From Apiospora phragmitis (Eukaryota; Ascomycota; Sordariomycetes; Amphisphaeriales; Apiosporaceae): 64,000 nucleotides of DNA. The notes under the pieces are model-generated. The model was given only the letters and a program-made list of their open reading frames with translations, made no database searches and was not told where the DNA came from. Position 1 is the first letter of the stretch, and every line of letters starts with the position of its first letter. The translations under genes were made by a program, and so were the position numbers. Of the stretch, positions 1 through 11,600 are shown piece after piece. The stretch is taken from NCBI GenBank assembly GCA_038363925.1, contig JAQQWL010000012.1:580834-644833 (forward strand), given 5' to 3'.

Positions 1-1327
1 CTCGTCCTCCGTCGCCTCGCCGGGGTTCGTGCGCAGCTGCGTGATGGCGTCGTAGGCCTGCTGGCGCTCGAAGATGGACTTGAACCGCATGATGTCGGAA
101 TTGCCGCGCCAGTGCAGCCTCCGCATACGCGCACGCTCCTCGGAGTCCGCGGCAAACTCCTGCGACTCGTAGGCCTCCTCCATCGAGGCCAGGGTCTCGT
201 GGTAGGTCCGCTGGAAGACGGGCGTCGCGCCGCCCGCGACCACGATGTCGCCCCTGTCCAGCTCGGCCAGCGCGTCCTTGTGCTCCTGCGGGGTCCGCCG
301 CTCCGGCATGACGAGGCCGCGCTCGCGCATCCGCTTGGCCGTCATCTGCGCGCTCAGCCGGTCCAGGTTGGCGTCGCGCACGTACCAGTGCGAGTCCGGA
401 CCGGACTTGCCGCAGACCTCGTGCAGGTACTCGCAGTGCAGCTCGGCGTCGATGGCGCTGCGCTTGCGCCGCTGCATGCTGCGGGCGACGATGCAGCTCT
501 TGTCGTCGCGCCGCGTCCACAGCAGCATGCGCACCTGGCCGTAGCGGTGGAAGATCTGGCCCGTCCGGATGGCGTCGATGAACTGGTGCTGGACGAGCCG
601 GGCGATGGACTCGAAGCTCATGTAGCGCTTGCGCGGGTGAAAGGCGATGTTGGCCGTCACCAGCAGCGTGTCGTTCTTATGGGACTGCGGGGGCCAGCTT
701 CTGGTGCGGCAGGAATTCCGGGGTTAGGACCGAGTTCAGGTCTTTCCACAACATGCCGGATTTGGGGGTTAGCTTGGTGCCGGGCCGGTTCAGAAGGTCC
801 TCCAGGAATGGTTTATAGAAGGCATCATCAGGCTCCATGAGGATATGCGAGCGCGGCTGGAGGTAGTCGTTGAGCCTGCGACTCCAAAGGCCGACGCCGG
901 GATAGAGGTCGAGGAGGTCGCAACCCTTGTGCCGGTCCAGGGAGGGCCCGATGTAAGACAGAATGTCGTCGCAGAGTTCGTCGCTCACGACATTGACCCT
1001 GGTCTTGTCGCCCTTGGGAGCCTTGCCAGCCCTGGACCGGGTGGGCTTCTTCTTGGGCTGGGCGTCATCTGCTTGTTCTTCTTCCTCGAGGACTTCTTCC
1101 TCTAGGGGTTTAGCGTTCCTGTGCCTCCAGGTGCCGGTGGCGAGTAGTTTTTGTGCTGTGGGAGTGACGGCCTCGAGCTCTGACTTGAGAAGGACGTTTT
1201 TGCGTAGTTTATCGGACCAGTTAGAGGCATAACGGCTGTTAGTGAGAGCCGACAAGGTCACGGCATTTGGCCGGAATCTGCAGCGGGCCGCAAAAGTGCG
1301 CAGAGGAAAGACTCGAGTTGGAATCAT
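1..1327 (-). CDS. mtf1: mitochondrial transcription factor B / rRNA adenine dimethylase-like protein (3' end outside window)
   Basis: The reading frame starts at 1,327 with a basic, Arg/Ser-rich N-terminus typical of a mitochondrial presequence, then an acidic/basic linker. A methyltransferase-like core follows: the segment LLDLYPGVGLWSRRL (SAM-binding motif I position) and HILMEPDD. After about 690 the frame continues as NDTLLVTANIAFHPRKRY, the NL/NIAF position of KsgA/Dim1-type proteins, and runs off the window at base 1. The two parts are in different frames; dropping one base from the GGGGG run at 689-693 joins them. Family knowledge: fungal Mtf1 proteins keep the dimethylase fold and act as promoter-recognition factors for mitochondrial RNA polymerase. 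The assignment to Mtf1 rather than another dimethylase-like mitochondrial protein is inference. Confidence 0.7.
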
Positions 1328-2639
1328 CCGCGGTGGCTTCCGAGTAGAACAATGAATGACAAATTGTTTCCTTCAATTATCCGTCCTTTGCTTGCCAGTT
1401 TGTTGTTCTTTTGATGCGCCGAAAGAGTATGGTGGGGAGGTCTTCTTCATTGATGTTCATGCTAGTGGTGATGGCGATGGTGCAGGTACAGTGTGTTCGT
1501 TTTCTGCCGTTGCATGCCGCTTGAATTTCGGAATACTGCCAAGTGCCTGGACCTGGACCTGGACCTGGACCTGGATCTGGATCTGGATCTGGACCTGGAT
1601 GCTATTTATCCACCGACTGGCCAAGTCCCGACTCCCGAGGCAGGGTTCAATGCCGTGCTCCTGCAGACCCCAAAATAGCGTTCCCGCCCCTCGGGACTTT
1701 GATCTACCTACGGAGTACATACTACTCGGTGCATCATGCAGTCGCTGTGGCTGCTTTGTTCAAGGGGTCAGCTGCGGCGACAAATCTGCTGCATTCCTAT
1801 TGTTCTGACTTCTTGTTGGTCTGGTGGTTGCTGCCAAGATGTACGAGGCTCAGCCACGTGGGTGTATTGGAGCCTTCTGATCATAACCAGAAGCAGCAGC
1901 GAGATGGGCGAAAGGGAGGCCAGGAGAGAAAGAGCATGGTCAAACGAAGGAGACAGGACCGTAGGCTGAGACCAACCACATACACAGAGGCGGGTATGCC
2001 GCATCCGCAAATGGAGTTCAAGGAGTGTCCCAGCCAGAATATATTAAAGTACGGATCGACTATCTCAGAGTCCAAGTCTCTATGTAAGCTTAGGATTAAG
2101 AAGTATCAAAATGCAAAGCCAAATACAGGGGTGAATATTCAAGTACACATTCTTGATATCACATTTGATTGATTGAAAACTCCAGATGTTGGTGGTTTTT
2201 TCCTGCTTGAAAAGCAGTGCGCCCCCCAAGCCCCCAAGGCCCCCCCCCCACCAAATCGCTAACGTTAGTGGACTGCCCCTCCAACCCCACCACCATTCGC
2301 ACTGTTGCACCTGAGTACCTAATTGATTGATCCCTGGCTTAGCTAGCACGGTGGTACGAGGCCTGCATCCATCTTGTCGATAAGCACTTCCTTGATGTCA
2401 GCAGCATGAAGCATTCCATTACGTCGTAACCCAAGCCTGTTATTCGATTCCATCGCAACTTTCCTTATACCGGTACTCTACGCAAAGGCAAGCCGACGGC
2501 AACATACATACGAAGCCTGGCAGACCTCTTAATCGTGGCAAACATCAATCAACGAGCTGCTACCTCTCCAAGACGATCAAACATGTAGGCAACCCAAGGC
2601 CCCCCTTGAGGAGACCAGACTGACTCGTGCTCGCTCACT
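1328..2639. other. intergenic region with hexanucleotide minisatellite
   Basis: No convincing gene is visible. It separates the divergently transcribed mtf1-like gene (-) and ankyrin gene (+), so it should hold both promoters. It contains the CTGGAC/CTGGAT tract at 1,546-1,600 and a C-rich stretch near 2,220-2,260. Short open frames cross the repeat only because a hexamer keeps frame. Confidence 0.6.
1546..1600 (+). repeat. hexanucleotide tandem repeat (CTGGAC/CTGGAT)
   Basis: About nine head-to-tail copies of a 6-bp unit, CTGGAC at both ends and CTGGAT in the middle. The variants differ by a single C/T transition. It lies in the intergenic region and is not linked to a gene I can support. 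Confidence 0.9.
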
Positions 2640-3417
2640 ATGCCATCATCTCTCTCTACCTCTGCTTCCACTAATCAGCTACGATCTCCATCTAGGATTG
2701 AGCCGTCACAGCGCCTCCGCCGCGCCGTATGTGCCAGCGATGCCCTCCTCGCCCAGCGAATCCTCAAGTCCCATCCCCAGCTTCTCCACAACCCCGACAC
2801 CTCGCCCCTCGGCCTCTCCAACTCGAACCTCCATCTGGCCGCCAGCCTCGGCCACCTGCAGAGTCTGCAAGGTCCTCGTCGCCCTGGGCCACGAGGAATC
2901 GACCCCGGCCCTCAACGAGAACCACCAGACCGCCCTGATGCTGGCCGCCGCCGCCGGCCACACCGAGGTCGTCCACTTCCTCTGCGAGCACAACCCGACC
3001 ACCATCGCGCGCCAGGACGTCCGCGGCCGCGACGCCATCATGGAGGCCAGCCTCGGGGGCCACGACACGGCTGTCCAGATCCTGCTGACGTACGCGCCCG
3101 GCGGCGCCACGTCGGCCGTGCAGTCGGCCGACGCGGATGGCAACACGGCGCTGCACTTCGCCAGCAGCAACGGCAACCTCCTCGTACTGCGCACCCTCCT
3201 CGCGGCCGGAGCCGACGCCGAGAAGCGTAACGTCTGGAGCTGGTCCGCCGTGGCCTACAGCGCCACCGTGCAGGCCGAGGTCTACCTGAAGAGCCTCATG
3301 GTCGATGCCGAGAAGAGGAGACGCGCCCTGAGCGACGCTTCCGACTTGTCCAGGGCTTCCGACCCCAGGAGAGCAGGGGCTGTTCGTATGGTTACGCAGG
3401 AACCGGATGGATCATGA
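2640..3417 (+). CDS. ankyrin-repeat protein
   Basis: The ATG at 2,640 opens a frame beginning MPSSLSTSASTNQLRSPSR, followed by an alpha-helical RLRRAVCASDALLAQRIL repeat. A one-base insertion near 2,869-2,872 shifts the frame. The second frame carries classic ankyrin units: NENHQTALMLAAAAGHTEV, GRDAIMEASLGGHDTAVQ and DGNTALHFASSNGNLLVLR. After correction the protein is about 258 aa with roughly five repeats and a basic C-terminal tail. No enzymatic domain or membrane segment is seen. The arrangement resembles small cytosolic/nuclear fungal ankyrin proteins of the Yar1 type (ribosomal protein chaperoning), but that link is only a guess from size and repeat content. The frameshift sits in a high-quality coding context and may be a sequencing error. 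Confidence 0.75.
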
Positions 3418-5880
3418 TTTCCAATGCAAATGTTTGTTGGTGGAGTTGAATGTTGACAAAGGCTCTGATGGAAGATGATTGCTCACAAGACACTTGGATC
3501 GGACGGAATCCGGCCAAGAGTTCACCTGGCGGCAAGTGGCGTGTCGATCACCCACTGGATGCTGCAATGGCCAGGTCGATGGCAATTGGGAGCCAACAAA
3601 CCTTCAGCGTCAGTGATAAGCTGTTGTCAAGCAGATTCGGTCATCAAAGCATTCTGCTGCTGGCAATCCTTGTGATGATTACCTAGCTTGTCATGTGGAG
3701 ATGACGGTGATTGCCTAGGTCCAGCACAATCATGCCGGCATGTGCAAGTCAAGTCAGGGATATGTTCAATCGGTGACTATTTGCTCAAAAGCACCGACAG
3801 TTTCTCATGCGGCGCTCGAGGACCGGGGAAGTTGCAGCCGAATGGCAGCAATCAGATGCGAGATGTTTTTCCACCAGGTGATGTCGCAGCCCCGTTTCGA
3901 GATGCTCTGCTCGGGTTGCAGTTTGATACCACCTGTAATTTGGGGCAGCTCAGCGATATTGGATTGGTCTGAGACGAGGCTCTATCAACTCGTGGCGGGT
4001 GGGGGAAGGGGGGATTCAGGCCCAGATCTTCATGATGTCCATACAAGTAGTATGACCTTTCTGGTAGCGATGGACTCGATTCTATAGTTCAACATAGCTT
4101 TATGTTCACATCGTTATCTCCTGCAGTCTACAGCCTACGTACAGAGCCGGCTTTCCTGTTACTGTTCCCTGCTTACATGTAGCCTTCGACACTGGAGACC
4201 GGTAACAGGACAGGCATAGAGTGCATGCCATGTGCACGAGAGCAGTGATGGTGGGAATGGCCCTTGGCCACAGTCCATTGAGGCTCGACGCCTACTCTCC
4301 CGTAACAAGTGACTGGTATGGCTATTCTCTGCCTCAGGCAGTCTACTTGTCATTCTCAATCATATGAGCATCAGCGTCCAGTCAAATGGAACTCTGGCCG
4401 CTTGCAGCACGTATCGAAGAGCCTCGCTCTTCGTAACAGCAGGCAGGTATGCAGTAGTTGTTCATACCAGAAATTCAATCCAGCGTTCTGGGCTATCATG
4501 GTCACTTGCATTCATTCAGGCATTTTGTCGAAATTCCCTTTGTGGGCTCCAGGCCTGCATGACCATCTGATGTATTCACAGTGACTTGTCCTGCATCATC
4601 CATGAGCCCCTTTTGCCTAGCCTTGCCCCGGGTGACTACAGAGAGTGAACGCAGCGCACCATGACTGCAACATGCAGTCCCCGATTCAAATGTGGGAAGC
4701 AAAAAACCTGTCTTGGAGGTCTGCAATATTCTAGACTTGGTCTTCCATTCTTCGCTGCATTCACAAACAGAGTCGCCGGCCATCACCTCGTCCTCGTCTT
4801 GAGCATCGCCGATACTCCCACACAAGCTGACAAGTCATCAAGCAACCTTCTGCTGCACTTACTTGCCATCAGCATCCGCGAATCACTCTAGTAGCATTTC
4901 CATTCTGTCTGTCAATGTGTGCTGCACAGCAGAAGCGATAAGATCCGCTTGTCGAGTGGAGCGCTAACATCGCTTTGCACGACTATCGTGAGCCTCAACT
5001 CCTTTGCACTGCACATTGACAACAACATCTCACCTGTTCGGCGCGATTTCTATTTCTGCCACTGGAACGGAGGCTTTGTGTTTTTGCACACAGGTTAACG
5101 CCAAGGTTTGTATGATTCCCTCGGCGCGGTCAACTTGATCTTCTGCGGAATAGTCTTGTGCGGGCTTCCATCCAAATCGGCGATATAGCAACAGGGAGGC
5201 GGCGATATATTTCCGTCTGACATCTTGCGTATACGCAACGTCAATACCTTCAAACCTTGCTCTAGGTCCCTTGGACAGAAACACTGACTCTTTGACAGGC
5301 CTGGCTTCGCCTCCCCTGGAGATATCATCGCCGACTCTGCAAATCTGCCACTCCGTGACTTGAACGACTCCTGTTACATACTGTAAGTTTCATATCCCTG
5401 TGCATCGTGGTCCTTCCCTTGTCTTTGTTTCCGAGTACTAGTTGTCTCTTGATAATCATCGTCTGTTGCCCACCTCTGTTCTGTCTATGCATGTTACTTT
5501 GTACGTCCCTCAGTCGATCTTTGCACGCCCCTCACTTGCTGCGTATTCCCCTAGCATAATCCCTCTCGTCTTCTTTCCTTTTTCCAAGGGAAGGCTGATC
5601 TATTCAATATCTATTCAATGATGTTGGGAGTGCACACAGTGACTCGTCTGCACTCTTCACTTGCTGCACCACGCCCCTCGCCTAATCCCTCTCGTCTTCT
5701 TTCCTTTTTCCAAGGGGAAGGCTGATCTATTCAATATCTACCCAATGATGTTAGGAGTGCACGCAGTGACTCGTCTGCACTCTAGGTCCGGTCTGTATTC
5801 AATGCTGGTGCTGTATTCAAAGCATTACGTCGGTGGCTGTGACTCACGGTGTAGGTGCTCCTGGCTGATTCTGCGCAGTG
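3418..5880. other. long intergenic region, no supported gene
   Basis: About 2.4 kb without a frame of convincing codon use on either strand; base composition is intermediate, not RIP-like. The only structure noted is the tandem duplication at about 5,535-5,790, which ends just upstream of the TATA box at 5,910. Confidence 0.5.
5535..5790 (+). repeat. tandem direct duplication, about 110 bp per copy
   Basis: Two copies of a segment beginning near AATCCCTCTCGTCTTC (5,558 and 5,694) and ending in GACTCGTCTGCACTCT are spaced about 136 bp apart. Copies differ almost only by transitions and one extra G. The second copy lies about 125 bp upstream of a strong TATA box and could carry duplicated promoter elements (inference). 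Confidence 0.85.
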
Positions 5881-5909
5881 TATTCACTCTCGATACTCGT
5901 CGTCCCATC

Positions 5910-5917
5910 TATAAAAG
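5910..5917 (+). promoter_or_regulatory. TATA box (TATAAAAG)
   Basis: A consensus TATAAAAGGGCGCG is followed by a pyrimidine- then CA-rich, ATG-free stretch typical of a fungal 5' leader. It is placed to drive the gene at 6,387-6,943. Confidence 0.6.
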
Positions 5918-6386
5918 GGCGCGTCTTTCCCACCTCTTCGGCATTTCTTCTCTTGACCACAACACCAAAGACATACCACACTGTCAACATCTCCCGCACA
6001 CAGCAATCCACACTTGCAACACACACTTGCAACAACCAGCAGCACTTTGCCCAACCTACTGCTATACTCTCTGGTATGTATCTACCCCTCTCCCCTGGCT
6101 TTCTCACCATCCCCAACGTCTGCCATTCTGCGCCACCCCGAATCTCTTCCAACCTGTTGGCCGCCTACTAATCTGTCGTCGACCCCTTTTAGGTCAGTGA
6201 TCTCCCCAGTTGCTCCCCAGCAGCCCATATTTGCACGCCATCACCACTGTATTCGCAAACCCAACCCAACACCTTGTCCATCAACCCCTGATCTGACCCT
6301 TGAGTCAAGACAACCCCCTTTTCTCTCCCTCGCTTTGTCTGTGGCTAGTCGTTCGAACTAGTCAACAGACGCTCACATTCATCAAG

Positions 6387-6943
6387 GTGGATTCTCCTAC
6401 TCCCCAGAACGCTGAAGCCCAAGGTAACGACCCCGGTGTTACCATTGAGCTTCCGTATCCCGCCGTCAGCCTCGTCGTCGCCCACAGCTTCGCCTACGTC
6501 CGCCGGACCCGCACCTGGGCCTGGTTTATCTGCGCCTCCTTCTACGACGCCGATGACAACGAGCTCTGGCACACCGAGATCCTGATCGGCTCCCAGCTCA
6601 ACTACAACCGCGCTGCTGAGCATCTCTTCGGTTCTGGTAAGTGTTATACTTCCGTCGCATGTATGCTCCTGTTTCAGCACCTATTCCGTCTCGTTTCCTG
6701 TTCCGTCCCATTCTCTGTTCCGTCTCATCACCGATTCCGTCGCATGTCTGGCCGCTTCTATCACCTAAATTCAGGACAGAATCATTGAGGTCAGACGGCT
6801 CATGCCCCAACCCATGTATCTCTACACTCCAACCTTTCCACATGAACCACATCCCAAGCAATGCCACTCTTGTCACCACAGCTCGTCTGGGAGGTGAATA
6901 CTTGTTCCATTTTTGGAGATCAACCGACTTTGTGCAAGTATGA
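6387..6943 (+). CDS. unrecognised protein, two exons, start unclear
   Basis: I do not recognise the family. From 6,387 a GC3-rich frame reads VDSPTPQNAEAQGNDPGV, then ELPYPAVSLVVAHSFAYVRR and a Trp/acidic segment ending in NYNRAAEHLFGS. A GTAAGT donor follows 6,636. The acceptor CACAG at 6,881 gives an exon in matching phase that adds ARLGGEYLFHFWRSTDFVQ and stops at 6,943. The frame is open upstream of 6,387, but no in-frame ATG is found between the TATA box at 5,910 and here. A likely leader intron (GTATGT at about 6,075 to TTTTAG at about 6,193, with a CTAAT branch site) precedes it. Either the start lies in an exon I could not place, or the gene uses a non-AUG start or is a relic. At least 103 residues are supported; there is no signal peptide or membrane segment. 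Confidence 0.45.
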
Positions 6944-7155
6944 CTCGGCTTCTTTCACTCCGCATCATTGTGGCCACACATTGCTGCGCAGAAACTTGTG
7001 TATTCACTTGTCTAAGGGGGGGGACACCTCCAAAGCAATTGAATGCACACTGGTTTCTTACATTCATCATCGTGATGAGTCGTCCCATGCATTGGGCGAC
7101 TCACATGCGACGGAATGGTGTCGTCTGATTGAGTCGTCCAAATCTTGAGGACCTG

Positions 7156-7164
7156 TATAAATAT
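7156..7164 (+). promoter_or_regulatory. TATA box (TATAAATAT)
   Basis: This lies about 35 bp upstream of a CT-rich stretch that begins a long leader lacking ATG until 7,567. It is placed to drive the unrecognised gene at 7,567-8,259. Confidence 0.55.
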
Positions 7165-7566
7165 CTGCCAACTTTCCCTCCAACCTCAGCCTCTTTTCTT
7201 TCCTTCTACATCCAACATCAACCTACGTTAGCGAGTTCGTCCCAACTACTGGATCTTTGCTAATCAAGCCATCAAGACCCAGACAACACCAACTTCTCTT
7301 CGCACAACAGAATCGACGACAACTTCAGCAACTTACGTGCACACCACGCCAACATCATCAACCCTGATACCTTCAGCGCTCCTGGCCCCAACAACAACGA
7401 CAGCATCGTCTTCCCCAATCCCAGACAGCTAGCTCTCACTACTCCAGCTCAGAGACCCCTAGCTCTGACCTATCCACGCTATCAAGGATATCCTCAGAGA
7501 CCCTTGGCTCTCAACAACAACTACTACCCCCAGATCCCCCAGTACTCACCCAACAACTCTCTCGTC

Positions 7567-8259
7567 ATGTCTGGCGGCTGGAACCCTCGCGCTGGCTGGG
7601 ACTCCGGCAACCCCAACCCCGGCGGCTTCAACGGCGGCGGCCCTGCTCCCACCAACGGCTTCCCCCTGCCTGGCTACAATCCCGCCAACACCGTCCCGAT
7701 GTACAGCTACCCGCAGCCCATGCCGGGCCAGCCCTTCGCCCAAGGTCCCATCTATACAATGCCGCAGAACGGCTTCCAGCACCCGGTTCCCCAGTTCCCC
7801 GACCAGCAAGATCCGCGCTTCCTGAACCCGCACCCGGTCGTCACCCCCGACAGTGCCGCGCTCAACTTCCAGAACTCGACCGGCGGCGTCGGCTGCGAGC
7901 CGGGCTACAACTACTACTTCCCGGCCACGCACACGAAGCTGCACGTGATCAAGTCCAAGGAAGCCCCGTGGCGCCTCGCGCCCGGCATGGCGATGCACTT
8001 CGGCGCCTACCACGTGCCCACCCACTGCACGCTCGGTGAAATCATGAAGGGCTTCGGCGCGTGTAACGCCGACGCCAAGAAGAACCGCGTCACCGAGGTC
8101 AACCCGGGCGGCGGCGGCCGCTGGTACAAAGGCATGACCTGGAGCTCCGACGACAAGGACAAGATGAAGCTCACGCTCAAGGAGCTCGGCTGGGACCAGA
8201 CGCGCTCCGGTCGGACGGGCGAAAAGCCGGTGGTCTGGGTCTGGATCACCAACACCTAA
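7567..8259 (+). CDS. unrecognised Pro/Gly/Asn-rich fungal protein
   Basis: The first ATG after the TATA box is at 7,567 (MSGGWNPRAGWDSGNPNPGG), giving 230 aa. The frame itself is open further upstream with coding-like composition (FPNPRQLALTTPAQRPLAL), so a non-AUG or spliced upstream start is possible. Residues 1-95 are low-complexity, rich in Pro, Gly, Asn and Tyr. The C-terminal half looks folded: Cys in GVGCEPGYNYYF, a HVIKSKEAPWRLAPG segment, then THCTLGEIMKGFGACN and a Trp-rich end VVWVWITNT. It has no signal peptide or transmembrane helix. I cannot assign a function. GC3 bias and a clean stop support a real gene. It stands just upstream, in tandem, of the 3' end of the split reductase gene, which is on the other strand. 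Confidence 0.65.
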   Translation: MSGGWNPRAGWDSGNPNPGGFNGGGPAPTNGFPLPGYNPANTVPMYSYPQPMPGQPFAQGPIYTMPQNGFQHPVPQFPDQQDPRFLNPHPVVTPDSAALNFQNSTGGVGCEPGYNYYFPATHTKLHVIKSKEAPWRLAPGMAMHFGAYHVPTHCTLGEIMKGFGACNADAKKNRVTEVNPGGGGRWYKGMTWSSDDKDKMKLTLKELGWDQTRSGRTGEKPVVWVWITNT

Positions 8260-8678
8260 TTAGGTAATTCCCGGGGATATACTTCGAAACGGTCATGCTA
8301 TGGTTACGGTTGCGGTTACGGTTAAGGCTATATGGTTTTCGGTCACGGTTATGAAGGAATACGATGGTATAATAGCTTTGGAGGTAATGCTTTTTATGTT
8401 TTTCTACTAGATACACCCTCCCCTCTAGTTTCGATCCCACACATTTCTCCGCTTCGGCATACCAGAAACACCAAAAACACATCAGAAAATAGCATAAACA
8501 ATCAAAACAGATATTCTTGGGAGAAAGTATAAGGATTTACTAGATAGTCTCATTCATGAAGCTATATTGTCCTATAGTTTACTTTCGTTATTCCCTGCAG
8601 GACCCCGTGACCCCGTAAGCTCACTGCAGTTTTATACTTGCCCGCTAGCACGACATCATTGTATACTGTCTGTTAGTC
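8260..8678. other. short convergent intergenic region with CGGTTA-like repeats
   Basis: It lies between two convergent 3' ends. Around 8,300-8,355 are several imperfect GGTTACGGTT/GGTCACGGTT units. No gene is seen. Confidence 0.5.
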
Positions 8679-11600
8679 TCAAGGCTCGAATTGCAGAGCC
8701 TCACTCACCCCCTGCTCAAGCGATATCCACCCATCCCTTCCTGTCCACTTTTTCAGAAGCTTCAGCAACCGGTCTTGGTCTTCCTTCCCGATGGTGGCCA
8801 AGCAAAGTCCTTGCGAAGGGAGGTCCTCCATGAATTGTTGGTCTCGGTGTTGGCTGCACAGGATGGCCAAAACCACATTCACGTTCAAGGGTTCGGCCGC
8901 GGCGAGTAGTCTATCCCCCTTGATATCGGGGTCCAAGACAGCGGTAATGTGCAGAGCGGACACATCTTGGACGTTCACCTGGCATCCTTTTAGTTGTACG
9001 TATTAGTTAACGTAACCCACGGTCCAACTGACCACACGGTCTAAATGACTACCTTTAAAGACTTCATCTAATAAAGTATAAGTTAATTCCGCTACAACGT
9101 ATTTAATATCTTAAAATTAATCGGAATCCTTATCTCTAGATACTTCTACATTATTTTAATAAGTACGAGCATTATGTCCGGGCTCTCCGTAGATTCTATA
9201 GCGTTGTGAGCGCGTTTTAAACGTCCTCGTACGACTACTCTTTTAACGCGATTCGTTTTATAATTATTTATTAATATTCTTTTAAAACTATAAGTCTTTT
9301 TTAGCTTATATACGAAGTGATCTTTTATTTTATAACCGTTTCTTTTTTATACGGCGGCGCTGGCTAAGTATTTTATTCGCCTTTTATAATACGGTTACTT
9401 TATTTTTTAATAAAGCGAGCCGGTATATAACTTACGTTATACCTTTCGTAGTTTAATTAAGTTTAGTTTAAAATTAATATTAGAGAGCTATTTTAATATC
9501 GCGTAATTTAATTTTTAATGTACTCGGTTTAAAATTAAGTTTTAATTAAATTATTTAAAGTTTTTAATTTTTAAAGTATAAATAAGTCGAAAGAGGTCGT
9601 TAAAGGCGTCGATATACGTAGCTTTATATTTAATTATAAAATAATATATTCCGGATTATATAATATAAATCCTACCCCTTAGAAACTTTTTTAAATATTT
9701 AAAACGATAAAAGTGACCTAGTGTTACGAACGAGCCTAACTTATGCGACTAGCCCCACCCCGGACACGGCGCTAGAATAACTCGAGGCGCTTATTAACTT
9801 AACTAGCTACACTAATTACGAAAGCTACCCTACGAGCCCTTTTATTAACGAAACTCGCCTATTAATTATAATAATTAATACTATAATAATTAAAAATAAT
9901 ATAACTACTTTAAACTAGTATTTAAAGGATAATACGAAATAAATAACTAAGAATAAATAACTATAATAAAATAATACTCGGTTATATAAAAATACGAAAT
10001 AAAAACGCCGCGTAATAAAGCTTTAAGAATTAATTAATAATACTTAATTAAGTAATATTAAATAATATTAATTATAATTAAATAGCCGTAAAATAATATT
10101 TATATTAATAAAAAAAGAATTAAATATATAACGACAAATATTACTTATATATTTTATATAAATACTTTTTATTTTAATAATTAATTTAAATATTAATCTA
10201 ATTTATTAATAAAGTAAATAACTTTAATAACCTTATTATAAATACTTTTAAATTTATATACCTTAATTACTTTTATTTTTACGGCTATTATATATTATAT
10301 TAATAAACGCGGACTTTAATTACACGTTTAAATACTCTTTTATATTATTAAATATAAACTTTAATACGCTTTATTAAGTTTTTTTTAAAACTTAAATAAT
10401 ATTCGTTATATTTTAATCACTTTTATTTTTGCGAGTTATTATTTAAATCCTTAAGTAATAATACTTATAAGAATTATGTTTATACTTAAATTTAATAATA
10501 CCCCTCGTTACGAGAAGGCCCCCGCCACTACTTTAAATACCTCTTAGCGAGATCTTACTATAGAGGTGGATAGTGATAATAATAACGACGACCTTACCCG
10601 ATAGGTATTAGTTAAGTAAATTAAGGAATTTAAATAAAAAAGTACTAATTATTAATATTATTATATTAAACTCGAAAAAAAGTAACGAACTCCTCATTAA
10701 GAATACTTTAGAATAAATACTAGATATTAACGAGCTACGCAAAGAAGTACGCTTTTTCGCACCGCCGCTAATATTATTTAAACCTTTATTACCTTAAAAA
10801 AAGGTATAAAGATTAATACCATAATAACTTTTAACGAGATAAGTAAAAATCTCTAAAGATTCCTTATTTATATTAAAACTTATTAACGGTTTTATAAAAA
10901 GATATTTTAAAATATTATTTAACGAGTTATTTACGCCGCCTTGTTTTTTAAAAGTAAAGTACTTGCTTAGTTTAAACCTTATTTAAACGAATTAATAAAG
11001 AACCATTAATAAGTTAAGCTATACCGCGTAAAGGTATAACGAATTTTCGAAAATTACGATAGTTTCGAATAAGCTTTTAAATCACTTTTTTAAAACCCCG
11101 ATAAAAAACGATAAATAAAAAAAGAATTAAAGACTTTTAAGTAAAAAAGATTAACCGCCTTTTACACCGCCGAATTCCGATGTATTATAGCTCGACTAAA
11201 TTATACCGAAGTTACGAAGGTTATAATATATTATTAAGGATTAAAAGAAGACGTTAAGAATGAACTTAGCCGGCTTAATACCCTTAATAATTTCCTTTTA
11301 TATATAGAGTTTATTATTAAGATCGATACTTATATATACGAATATCGCCGCGAGAAATAAGGCGGATAATAACGGTAGAGTAATTAAGTTTAAGCTAATA
11401 TAAGATAACTATGTTATTATAGCGGACTTATAGATTTTAATGCTATTAAATATATTAAATATATATTACGGCCAACGGTTGTCTCCCGTGCGGGGTAACG
11501 CTTATAGTATAGAATTGGATAGAAATGACCTGTCTAGTTATTTCCGAAGCTTTTAGTTTTATAGCGTAGTAGTTAATCTATACGTACTGTAACATAATGA

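Noticed and set aside
112..840. Plus-strand frame of 242 codons at the window start
   Set aside because: Antisense of the mtf1-like gene; Arg/Val/Gly/Leu-rich as expected from GC-rich antisense.
1356..2172. Open frames crossing the CTGGAC repeat
   Set aside because: A 6-bp repeat keeps all frames open; sequence outside it has no coding bias.
3418..5880. Small genes in the 3.4-5.9 kb gap
   Set aside because: Several frames of 60-115 codons exist on both strands, but none shows GC3 bias, splice-consistent extension or motifs.
6079..6171. ATG at 6,079 as start of the first unknown gene
   Set aside because: It lies within a probable leader intron (GTATGT donor to TTTTAG acceptor) and its frame ends at 6,170 without joining the frame at 6,387.
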